A stretch of 20,582 nt of DNA from Chloroflexota bacterium (lineage in GTDB: Bacteria > Chloroflexota > UBA6077), in assembly GCA_021788565.1 (NCBI GenBank), contig JAJYKO010000010.1, positions 1-20,582 of the forward strand. The letters run 5' to 3'. This document shows, piece by piece, positions 14,164-20,582 of the stretch; position 1 is the first letter of the stretch, and every line of letters starts with the position of its first letter. The translations under genes and the position numbers were made by a program. The notes below the pieces were generated by a model. It was not told the DNA's origin. It saw nothing but the letters and a program-made list of their open reading frames with translations, and made no database searches.

Positions 14164-14814
14164 ATGGTGGTTGGACTTATGCTAGCACAGCTTGAGGGGG
14201 CCGTGATCGACGGCCAGGTGGACGAAGCCAGACAATTGACCCAGGAGGCGGTGGCGGCCGGCATTCCTCCGCACGTGGTCTTCTCCCAAGCCCTCTTTCC
14301 AGCAATGAGCGAGGTGGGCAGGCGCATGCAGGCGGGCGACTACTTCATCCCTGAGGTCCTGGTATCCGCCAAAGCGATGAAGGCAGCCGCAGAAATCCTG
14401 ATCCCCCTCATCGCGCGTACTGGTGAGAGCCGGTCCAGAGGAAAGGTCATGATGGGAACCGTCAAGGGAGACCTCCACGATATCGGCAAGAATCTCGTGA
14501 AAATGATGCTCGAGGGGGCAGGTTTCGAGGTAATCGATCTGGGAATCGACGTGGCGGCCGAGCGATTCGTTGCCGCGGTGAAGGAAACCCGACCTCAGGT
14601 GCTAGGTCTGAGCGCCATGCTCACCACCACCATGCTGCAGATGCCGAAGGTGGTGCGGGCGCTCCAGGAGGAAGGGGTTCGCCCCCTGGTGAGGATTATG
14701 GTGGGCGGCGCGCCGTTGAGCCAGAGCTTCGCCAACGAGATAGGCGCCGACGGTTTCGGCATGGATTCCGCGGCCGCGGTGGAATTAGTCCAGAGATGGG
14801 TGCCGGCGGAGTAG
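14164..14814 (+). CDS. Methyltransferase cognate corrinoid protein (MtbC/MttC/MtaC-like)
   Basis: This 216-residue protein has an N-terminal helical cap domain (about 6-85: LEGAVIDGQVDEARQLTQEAV, GDYFIPEVLVSAKAM) and a C-terminal cobalamin-binding Rossmann domain. The B12 signature is Asp103-Leu-His105-Asp-Ile-Gly108 in GTVKGDLHDIGKN, followed by LGLSAMLTTTM and GGAP. His105 would be the lower axial cobalt ligand. It shuttles methyl groups between a substrate-specific methyltransferase and an acceptor-side enzyme. No strong ribosome-binding site precedes ATG 14164; the ATG at 14179 (residue 6) gives the more typical family N-terminus. It is followed 9 bases later by a UroD-type methyltransferase. 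No MttB/MtaB-type enzyme or reductive activase gene is in the window. Confidence 0.94.
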   Translation: MVVGLMLAQLEGAVIDGQVDEARQLTQEAVAAGIPPHVVFSQALFPAMSEVGRRMQAGDYFIPEVLVSAKAMKAAAEILIPLIARTGESRSRGKVMMGTVKGDLHDIGKNLVKMMLEGAGFEVIDLGIDVAAERFVAAVKETRPQVLGLSAMLTTTMLQMPKVVRALQEEGVRPLVRIMVGGAPLSQSFANEIGADGFGMDSAAAVELVQRWVPAE

Positions 14815-14823
14815 GAGCGACGT

Positions 14824-15927
14824 ATGAGCAGCAAACCCAACTTTGAGCGGCTCCGGAGGGCCCTGCTCCTGCAGGGGGAACCCGACAGGGTCCCGATGCT
14901 GGAAACCAGCGTAGATCGGGATGTAAAGAAGGCGGTGCTGGGGCGCAGAGTGGTGACGGCCGAGGACGAGGTCGAGTTCTGGATGACCGCCGGCTACGAC
15001 TACGCTCCATTCGCCGTCGGCATGCGCCTGATGCTGAACACGGCCACCAATCGGGCGCAGCCTGCGCTGATGCTGGACCACGCGGAAAAGTCGACCCGCA
15101 CCACAAGCGCCCAGTACGCAGCTTTCGAAGACGAGGCGCGGGAACGCGCCTGGGCCGAGGAGGGTACTGGCATCATTGCCGGATCCGCAGAATTCGAGTC
15201 GATCAAGTGGCCAGATCCGGAAGCTATCGACTATACGGCGGCGGAGAATCTTGGGCGCTACTTGCCCGAAGAAACGAAAGTGGTGGCCAGCATCGGCTAC
15301 ATAATCGCCACCGTGATTCGCCTCATGGGGTTCCAGAACTTCTGTGAGAAGCTGATCGAGGAGCCGGACCTGGTGGCCCGCGTCTTTGACAAAGTCGGGC
15401 AATTCCAGCTTCGAGTGTTCGAGACGGTGGTAGCGATGGACGTCGTCGGAGCTACCGTCCAACATGATGACGTGGCCTATGCCGGTGGTCCGATGGTCAG
15501 CCCCGCGTTGTTGAGGAAATACCTCTGGCCGTGGTACGGGGAGATGTGCCGAATCTCCCGAGACAAGGGCAAGCCCATCGTCTACCACTCCGACGGCAAC
15601 GCCACCCGATTGCTGGACGACATCGTTGCAACCGGGTTCCATGGCCTCAACCCGATAGAGCCCAAGTTCATGGATATTGTCCAAGTGAAGCAGCGGTATG
15701 GAGATCGGCTAGCCCTCGTGGGCAACATCGACCTTGTTTACACGCTCACGCGGGGCACCCCGGAAGAAGTTGACGCTGAGGTGCGGCAGCGGATTCGCGA
15801 CTTAGCGCCAGGGGGAGGATACGCCCTGGCCTCCGCCAACTCGATAACCGAATACGTTCCTGTCGCGAACTACAACGCTATGCGTGAGGCCGTCTTCAAG
15901 TACGGGGCATATCCTATCCAGGTGTGA
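14824..15927 (+). CDS. Uroporphyrinogen decarboxylase (UroD)-family corrinoid methyltransferase
   Basis: This 367-residue TIM-barrel protein of the UroD/MtaA/MtbA/CmuA superfamily is placed directly after the corrinoid protein (GGAG ahead of ATG 14824). Recognisable blocks include NFERLRRALLLQGEPDRVPM near the start, YHSDGNATRLLDDI (about 254-267), GLNPIEP (274-280) and ALVGNIDLVYTL (297-308). In MtaA and MtbA the zinc site is His-x-Cys...Cys. Here the first part reads His255-Ser-Asp-Gly and no equivalent late Cys is seen (LASANSI), so it belongs to the HSDG subgroup. It probably transfers a methyl group between a methylated substrate or tetrahydrofolate and the corrinoid protein. True heme-biosynthetic UroD is unlikely from sequence and context. 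Confidence 0.9.
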   Translation: MSSKPNFERLRRALLLQGEPDRVPMLETSVDRDVKKAVLGRRVVTAEDEVEFWMTAGYDYAPFAVGMRLMLNTATNRAQPALMLDHAEKSTRTTSAQYAAFEDEARERAWAEEGTGIIAGSAEFESIKWPDPEAIDYTAAENLGRYLPEETKVVASIGYIIATVIRLMGFQNFCEKLIEEPDLVARVFDKVGQFQLRVFETVVAMDVVGATVQHDDVAYAGGPMVSPALLRKYLWPWYGEMCRISRDKGKPIVYHSDGNATRLLDDIVATGFHGLNPIEPKFMDIVQVKQRYGDRLALVGNIDLVYTLTRGTPEEVDAEVRQRIRDLAPGGGYALASANSITEYVPVANYNAMREAVFKYGAYPIQV

Positions 15928-15997
15928 CTGCAGGTCACGCAGCACCACGCCTTGAGATCGTCAGGCGCAGCAATATAGGGTAAAGGAGGGTCTCGGA

Positions 15998-17143
15998 ATG
16001 TCGCTGCGACGTGCATGCGCCGTCGTGGGCGTGGCCGAGTCGCGACTCGGAGTAGTGCCGGATGCGACGGTTCTGACCCTCCAGGCCGAAGCGGCGGCGG
16101 CCGCCCTAGCCGACGCCGGGCTCCAGAAGTCCGACGTTGATGGCTTGCTTTGCGCCGGCCGTTGGAGCTCCACGATGCAGCTTCAGCTCGCAGAGTACCT
16201 GGGCATCAACCCATCCTTCTCCGACGGGACTACCGTCGGAGGCGCCTCATTCGAATTCCACCTGGGTCATGCCGCCGCGGCGATCCGGGCGGGACTCTGC
16301 AACGTGGCCCTCATCCTCTACGGAAGCACACAGCGGTCGCGCCGGGAGCGGAGCCTCGGGAGCCGAGAGGCTGGGCTAGGCTACCAGTACGAGAGTCCAT
16401 ACGGGATGCCGTCCCCGGTCGGGGCGTACGCCATGGCGGCCTCCCGCCACATGGCGCTCTATGGGACAACCTCGGAGCAGCTGGCTGAGGTGGCAGTAGC
16501 GGCCAGGAAGTGGGCGACGCTGAACCCCAGGGCGTATCGTAGGGAACCCTTGACGGTGGAGGATGTGCTGGGCTCAGAGATGATCTCGACCCCGCTCCAC
16601 AAGCTGGATTGTTGCCTGGTTACAGATGGCGGCGGGGCAGTGGTCGTGGTCAGCCCGGAGATCGCGCGATCGCTGCGTAAGCCGCCGATCTGGCTTCTCG
16701 GACACGGAGAAGCCCATTCCCACGCCATGATCTCTCAGATGCCGGACCTCACAGTATCGCCTGCCGCTCAATCGGGCAGTCGCGCTTTCGCCATGGCCGG
16801 GCTTCGTCCCTCTGACGTCGATGTTGCGCAGATCTACGACTCCTTCACCATCACCGTGCTGCTGACTCTCGAGGCGCTCGGGTTCTGCAAACCCGGGGAG
16901 GCAGGCGCCTTCGTATCGGGTGGGAGGATAGCCCCGAGAGGAGAGTTCCCCCTGAACACCAGCGGCGGAGGCCTCTCCTACACTCATCCTGGCCAGTTCG
17001 GGATCTTCCTGATCATAGAGGCAGCGCGGCAGCTATGGGGCGAGTGCGGCGAACGGCAGGTACCGGACGCGGAGGTCGCACTTGTCAGCGGGACAGGCGG
17101 AGTACTCTCTTCCAACTCCACGTGCATTCTAGGGAGGGACTAG
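15998..17143 (+). CDS. Thiolase-superfamily protein lacking the condensing cysteines (SCP-x/Ltp-like)
   Basis: The 381-residue protein has a very strong ribosome-binding site (AAAGGAGGG, 9 bases before ATG). The fold is evident from ACAVVGVAESRLG at the start, VGGASFEFHLGHAAAAIRAGL (80-100), a helix-loop IYDSFTITVLLTLEALGF (279-296) and GGGLSYTHPGQFG (323-335). Where degradative thiolases carry the nucleophile Cys the text is Gly-Gly-Ala-Ser84-Phe, and the second Cys of the C-terminal loop is replaced in VSGTGG (363-368). His330 remains in the His-Pro-Gly loop, and Tyr280 and Tyr328 lie near the predicted pocket. It is followed after 2 bases by a DUF35 protein, the arrangement of Ltp2-ChsH2 retro-aldolases and of BbsAB-type thiolases. 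Aldol C-C cleavage of a CoA ester is my favoured role; a scaffold role is possible. Confidence 0.9.
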   Translation: MSLRRACAVVGVAESRLGVVPDATVLTLQAEAAAAALADAGLQKSDVDGLLCAGRWSSTMQLQLAEYLGINPSFSDGTTVGGASFEFHLGHAAAAIRAGLCNVALILYGSTQRSRRERSLGSREAGLGYQYESPYGMPSPVGAYAMAASRHMALYGTTSEQLAEVAVAARKWATLNPRAYRREPLTVEDVLGSEMISTPLHKLDCCLVTDGGGAVVVVSPEIARSLRKPPIWLLGHGEAHSHAMISQMPDLTVSPAAQSGSRAFAMAGLRPSDVDVAQIYDSFTITVLLTLEALGFCKPGEAGAFVSGGRIAPRGEFPLNTSGGGLSYTHPGQFGIFLIIEAARQLWGECGERQVPDAEVALVSGTGGVLSSNSTCILGRD

Positions 17144-17145
17144 AG

Positions 17146-17556
17146 ATGCCGGAGCAGATCATAGACCCAGACGCCGCTCCCTACTGGGAAGGCGTTGCCA
17201 AAGGCGAGCTCAGGTATCAGTGGTGCATGAGCTGCGGCCGGGCGTTCTTCTTCCCACGGACGGTGTGTCCGCACTGCCTGTCCAAAGAGCTGGAGTGGCG
17301 GAAGTCGCGAGGTCTGGGGCAGGTGTATGCCTTCACCGTGGTACACCGAGCCCCGGATGCGGCCTTCGCTCAGAGGGTGCCCTATGTTGTCGCGATGGTC
17401 GATCTGGAAGAGGGATTCCGCATGATGTCCAGCGTCGTCTCCTGCTCACCGGATGCCGTCCGCGTCGGAATGGAAGTCAGCCTTGTCTTTGGAACCGGCG
17501 TCGACGGCCAGCAGCTGCCCTATTTCCGGCCGAAGGTACCGGGTGAGGGGCGATGA
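17146..17556 (+). CDS. DUF35 Zn-ribbon/OB-fold protein, partner of the thiolase-like protein
   Basis: This 136-residue protein starts at ATG 17146, two bases after the thiolase-like stop; AGGGAGGG overlaps the end of that gene. The N-terminal helix (PYWEGVAKGELRYQWC) leads into a zinc ribbon with Cys27, Cys30, Cys41 and Cys44, followed by an OB-fold (about 53-125, GQVYAFTVVHRAP then PYVVAMVDLEEG). DUF35 proteins bind the thiolase-fold partner and help hold CoA substrates, as in archaeal thiolase/HMG-CoA synthase complexes and the Ltp2-ChsH2 aldolase. Strict coupling with the upstream gene supports a heteromeric complex. Confidence 0.93.
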   Translation: MPEQIIDPDAAPYWEGVAKGELRYQWCMSCGRAFFFPRTVCPHCLSKELEWRKSRGLGQVYAFTVVHRAPDAAFAQRVPYVVAMVDLEEGFRMMSSVVSCSPDAVRVGMEVSLVFGTGVDGQQLPYFRPKVPGEGR

Positions 17557-17560
17557 GACG

Positions 17561-18253
17561 ATGAGCGCACCGATGGTTCCGGTCTTCATCATGGGCAAGC
17601 GGTTCGAGGTCCCGCTCGGGCTGACCATTGTGAAGGCGTACGAGCACGCAGGCTTCCAACTGGTGCGGGGTGTGGGCTGCCGAGGTGGCATCTGCGGTGC
17701 CTGCGCCACGGTCTATCGTCTTCCTGGAGATCACCATCGTCGAACAGGGTTGGGCTGCCAGACGGCCGTCGTGCCTGGCATGATCCTCGCACCGGTGCCT
17801 TTCTACCCCACCCAGCGCCCGCCCTACGACTTGGATGCCATCACCGATCCCGCCCTCGGCGCCGCGCAGGTGTTTCCTGAGATTCAGAACTGTCTGGGCT
17901 GCAACGCCTGCAACAAGATCTGCCCGCAAGACATAGACGTCATGGGCTATGTGGCGGCCATCCTGGCGGGGGACCTGGAAAAGGCTTCCGACCTCTCCTT
18001 CGATTGCATTATGTGCGGCCTGTGCGCGAGCACCTGCCCGGCTGAGATATCGCAGTTCAACGTGGCTCTCCTCGCCAGGCGTCTTTACGCACGGTACATG
18101 ACGAAAGGCTCCTCCAAGGTACCGCGCCGGGCGGAGGAGATCCGGAACAGGAAATATGATGCGGAAGTGGCGCGCCTCGCAAGCCTCGGCGAGGTCGAAC
18201 TGAAGAAGCTGTATGCCTCCCGAGAAATGCTCACCGAGATGGTCACGAAGTGA
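17561..18253 (+). CDS. Iron-sulfur subunit with one 2Fe-2S and two 4Fe-4S sites (FrdB/TfrB-like)
   Basis: From ATG 17561 (AGGGG ahead) the product has 230 residues. A plant-type/SdhB-like 2Fe-2S domain has Cys40, Cys45, Cys48 and Cys66 (GCRGGICGACATVY; GLGCQT). Two ferredoxin-type clusters follow: Cys111-x2-Cys-x2-Cys-x3-Cys121-Pro and Cys149-x2-Cys-x2-Cys-x3-Cys159-Pro. Classical SdhB/FrdB has one 4Fe-4S and one 3Fe-4S/quinone-proximal site; here both look like full 4Fe-4S sites, as in TfrB/HdrC-type proteins. No membrane anchor gene is adjacent. It ends 13 bases before the flavoprotein, so the two should form an electron-transfer pair. The electron partner is unknown and may be soluble. Confidence 0.92.
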   Translation: MSAPMVPVFIMGKRFEVPLGLTIVKAYEHAGFQLVRGVGCRGGICGACATVYRLPGDHHRRTGLGCQTAVVPGMILAPVPFYPTQRPPYDLDAITDPALGAAQVFPEIQNCLGCNACNKICPQDIDVMGYVAAILAGDLEKASDLSFDCIMCGLCASTCPAEISQFNVALLARRLYARYMTKGSSKVPRRAEEIRNRKYDAEVARLASLGEVELKKLYASREMLTEMVTK

Positions 18254-18266
18254 TGAGAGGTCGATC

Positions 18267-19876
18267 ATGAGCTACCCGGTGGAGATGCAGAAGTCGTTGG
18301 ATCGCGCCTCCGCCACCCGGAGCCAACGGTTGAAGGAGACATTCCCCAGGCTGACACCCGAGGAGAAGGCGATCCTGCTGGAACGGCATCATCCCGACTA
18401 CAGAGCCACGGGGATGCGAGAGATAAGCCTGGGAGTGAATAAGGGCGACAGGGCGGTCCACGAGTTCGTCGATATCCTGGAGGCTCACAGCCGCGTTGCC
18501 ACCAACAATATAGACCTCAGCGCTCCGGACCGGGAGGTGGATGTCCTGGTGCTCGGCGCAGGCGGTGGAGGCTCGACGGCGGCGCTGATGGCTCACGATC
18601 AGGGGGCCAGGGTGCTGCTCGCAACCAAGCTGCGCCATGGCGACTCGAACACAATCATGGCAGAAGGAGGAATAGCGGCGGCCACGGAGCCTGAGGACTC
18701 TCCGATGGCACACTTCATCGATACCATGGGCGGCGGCAGATACCAGAACGTCCCAGAACTCGTCATGGCGCTGGTCCTTGAGGCCCCCCTCATTGTAGAG
18801 TGGCTGGAGAGCCTGGGCGTGATGTTCGATCGACTGCCGGACGGCTCAATCCTAACCCATGCCCCTGGCGGCCACAGCCGTCGACGCTCTCACTCCTGCC
18901 GAGACATGACGGGACTGGAGTTCATGCGGGTTCTTCGCGACCAGATCCGGACTCGCGGCATCGAAGTGTTGGAGTTCAGCCCCGCCATCGAACTGCTGAC
19001 CGACAGGACTGGCCGCTGCACCGGTGCGCTGCTGTACGACTTCGATACGCACACTTACCTGGTGGCCAGGGCGAAGACCACGATCCTGGCTACAGGGGGG
19101 ATCGGCCGGCTTCATCCCAGGCAATTCCCCACGTCCAATCACTACGGAGCCACGGCCGACGGCCTCGCCATGGCCTACCGGGCTGGAGCGAAGCTGATCT
19201 ATATGGATGCCATCCAGTACCATCCCACCGGGGTGGCCTGGCCGGAGCAGATACTGGGCCTACTGGTCTCTGAGGCGCTGCGAGCCCACGGAGCGCAGCT
19301 GGTGAACGCGGAAGGCCGGCAGTTCGTGCATCCACTCGAGACGCGGGACACTGTTTCCGCTGCAATCATCCGCGAGTGCGACGAGCGAAGGACCGGGGTT
19401 GTGACTCCAACTGGGATGCAGGGCGCCTGGCTGGACACGCCGATGATAGACATCTTAGGTGGCAGGGGGAAGTTCGAGCGGATGTTCACCGGCATATTCA
19501 AGCGGTTCCGCGGGTACGGTATCGACGTGACCCAGGAGCCGATCCTCATGTATCCCACGCAGCACTACCAGAATGGCGGATTGCTCACCGACGAGCATGG
19601 GCGAACCAGCCTCCACGGGCTGTACGCGGCAGGCGAGGTGGCTGGGGGAACCGACTCGGGGCCAACTCGCTGGTGGACATCTTCGTCTTCGGCCGCAGGT
19701 CCGGGCTCCACGCCGCGGCTCAGTCGAAGGAACTGGAGTTCGGCGATCTGGGTCTCGGGCACGTCCAGGATTACGAGGAGCAGCTCAGGTTGGCCGGCAT
19801 CGACACGACGAGGACCTCGCCGATCCTCCTCCCCGACTACACCACCCCCGAAACCAGGAAGAGGAGGGTCAACTGA
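18267..19876 (+). pseudogene. Succinate dehydrogenase/fumarate reductase-type (FrdA/NadB-like) flavoprotein, frameshifted
   Basis: It starts at ATG 18267 (GAGAGG 6 bases upstream). An ~85-residue N-terminal extension precedes the FAD Rossmann motif GAGGGG (97-102). The usual covalent-FAD His-Thr motif reads Asn128-Thr-Ile-Met-Ala-Glu-Gly-Gly, and GGHSRRR (201-207) is as in L-aspartate oxidase; the active-site loop is His319-Pro-Thr-Gly. The frame breaks at about 19644-19650. Up to there it reads AAGEVAG; from there the conserved NRLGANSLVDIFVFGRRSG is read only in the -1 frame (19646 onward), ending at TGA 19874-19876. The invariant Gly-x-His-Gly before Asn-Arg-Leu-Gly is missing, consistent with loss of ~13 nt. 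Without correction the original frame runs on into the fumarase beta gene. It is either a true inactivation or a sequencing/assembly deletion. Confidence 0.87.
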
Positions 19877-19877
19877 C

Positions 19878-20390
19878 GTGGAGCGTATGAGGATCGAGAC
19901 CCCCATACCCGCGGAGGTGGCGAAGAGCCTGCGGGTGGGACAGGCGTTCGAGATCTACGGCAAGATCCTGTGCGGTCGCGACGCGGTGCTGCCGAAATTG
20001 GTGAAGATGGCCTCCGAGGGCACGCTGGGCGATCTAGCCGGCCGGCTGGAGGGCTCGGTCATCTTCCACACGGCCGTCAGTCCGGCAGGGATCGGCCCGA
20101 CGAGCAGCAACAAGGTGGAGATCGAAGGCAGCATCGTTCCCCTTTCGACGGCTGGGGTGCGGGTCCACCTTGGTAAAGGGGCCATCGGCGCCGACACCAT
20201 CTCCGGCCTTTCGGCCAGCGGCAGCGTGTTCGCGGTGACCCCTCCCGCGACTGCTCTCTTCATGGACAAGATCGTTTCCCAGCGGGTGCTGGCGTTCCCC
20301 GAAGAGGGGATGGAGGCTCTGTTCGAGGTGGAAGTCGCGGGGCTTCCAGCCATCGTCGCCGCGGCCCAGGGTGAAAGTATCTTTGGGTAG
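19878..20390 (+). CDS. Class I fumarase / tartrate dehydratase, beta subunit (C-terminal Fe-S hydro-lyase domain)
   Basis: This is a 170-residue product from GTG 19878, which has AGGAGGG 9 bases upstream inside the flavoprotein tail; ATG 19887 is an alternative start. The family features are the early IETPIPAEVAKSLRVG, a GRDA motif at 33-36 (for the usual ARDAAH) and GPTSSNK at 73-79 (for GPTTSxRM). A glycine-rich C-terminal half has KGAIGADTISG. The beta subunit forms part of the active site of the two-subunit fumarate hydratase and L-tartrate dehydratase. It lies next to the alpha subunit (9 bases), which carries the Fe-S ligands. Together with the upstream FeS/flavoprotein genes it suggests a succinate-fumarate-malate step. 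Confidence 0.9.
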   Translation: MERMRIETPIPAEVAKSLRVGQAFEIYGKILCGRDAVLPKLVKMASEGTLGDLAGRLEGSVIFHTAVSPAGIGPTSSNKVEIEGSIVPLSTAGVRVHLGKGAIGADTISGLSASGSVFAVTPPATALFMDKIVSQRVLAFPEEGMEALFEVEVAGLPAIVAAAQGESIFG

Positions 20391-20399
20391 GGGAGAGGG

Positions 20400-20582
20400 A
20401 TGACACCGTACGACAAGATCGTCTCTGCGGCAAAGGAAGCGCTAATCACAGCCGCTACCACGTTCCGCGAGGACCAGTACGGGGCCTACGAGAGGGCCGT
20501 GGAGCGCGAAACCAACGAGCCGTCTCGATGGGCGATGCAGGCCATGATCGAGAACGCCCACATAGCTGCCGGAAAGAAGTAC
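20400..20582 (+). CDS. Class I fumarase / tartrate dehydratase, alpha subunit, N-terminal part
   Basis: The ATG at 20400-20402 is preceded by GGGGAGAGG, and 61 codons run to the window edge. The protein opens MTPYDKIVSAAKEALITAAT and includes the ending AMIENAHIAAGKK, which matches the helix ILENAxIAxxxxxPICQDTG that precedes the first Fe-S ligand cysteine in fumarase alpha subunits. The [4Fe-4S] ligands and catalytic part lie outside the window. It pairs with the beta subunit just upstream. Confidence 0.85.
   Translation, partial: MTPYDKIVSAAKEALITAATTFREDQYGAYERAVERETNEPSRWAMQAMIENAHIAAGKKY

Noticed and set aside
14785..15684. Minus-strand open frame of 299 codons opposite the UroD-family gene
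   Set aside because: The plus strand has clear UroD-family motifs and a ribosome-binding site; the antisense frame shows no domain.
14824..15927. Heme-biosynthetic uroporphyrinogen decarboxylase (hemE)
   Set aside because: The gene directly follows a corrinoid protein and has the HSDG/NPIEP motifs of the methyltransferase branch; no heme genes are nearby.
17477..18268. Minus-strand open frame opposite the iron-sulfur subunit
   Set aside because: The plus strand shows all twelve cluster-ligand cysteines; the antisense product has no recognisable features.
1..20582. CRISPR array, tRNA or rRNA genes
   Set aside because: I saw no regularly spaced repeats, no cloverleaf-like sequence with a T-loop consensus and no rRNA-like segments.

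Overview
This is a high-GC bacterial window dense in catabolic genes. It probably comes from an anaerobic or facultative environmental lineage. The mix of a corrinoid methyltransferase pair, a soluble succinate/fumarate oxidoreductase with a two-subunit class I fumarase, several acyl-CoA enzymes and GAF-rich sensor kinases recalls uncultured Chloroflexota (Dehalococcoidia-like). That assignment is a low-confidence impression; there is no rRNA or tRNA to test it.

Left part, minus strand (1-5524): a tightly spaced operon read right to left. It encodes a two-subunit class I 3-oxoacid CoA-transferase (A then B), an MBL-fold hydrolase, a tandem EthD-like ferredoxin-fold protein, a flavin reductase-like FMN protein, a CaiB/BaiF class III CoA-transferase and the N-terminal part of an HMG-CoA-synthase-like protein that runs off the left edge. 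Upstream on the same strand (5658-8627) lies a soluble GAF-GAF-PAS histidine kinase followed by its OmpR-type response regulator, a plausible controller of the operon.

Middle (8628-9658): a decayed junction. It holds the last ~46 codons of a livG-type ABC ATPase and a livF-type ATPase with a frameshift and a deletion that removed its signature motif.

Right part, plus strand (9659-20582): a long co-directional run. First comes a split ThDP-dependent decarboxylase (ComDE-like), a 2-enoate/2,4-dienoyl-CoA reductase-type flavoenzyme and a zinc alcohol dehydrogenase. A ~310-bp gap follows that contains an IS5-type transposase N-terminal fossil. Next are a corrinoid protein and a UroD-family methyltransferase. 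Then come a thiolase-superfamily protein with no condensing cysteine, its DUF35 Zn-ribbon/OB-fold partner, a 2Fe-2S + 2x4Fe-4S protein, an FrdA/NadB-like flavoprotein and the fumarase beta and alpha (partial) subunits. The flavoprotein gene is broken by a frameshift that fits a ~13-nt loss inside its most conserved active-site motif. Because of the shift, its original frame runs without a stop into the fumarase beta gene.

Together the genes look like a modular degradation island: CoA activation (CoA-transferases), C-C cleavage (ThDP enzyme, thiolase/DUF35), methyl-group removal (corrinoid/UroD) and a succinate-fumarate-malate exit. The most interesting points are the two thiolase-fold proteins without a catalytic Cys, the broken flavoprotein, and the OYE-type reductase with a substituted active-site motif. 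Substrates cannot be named from the sequence.
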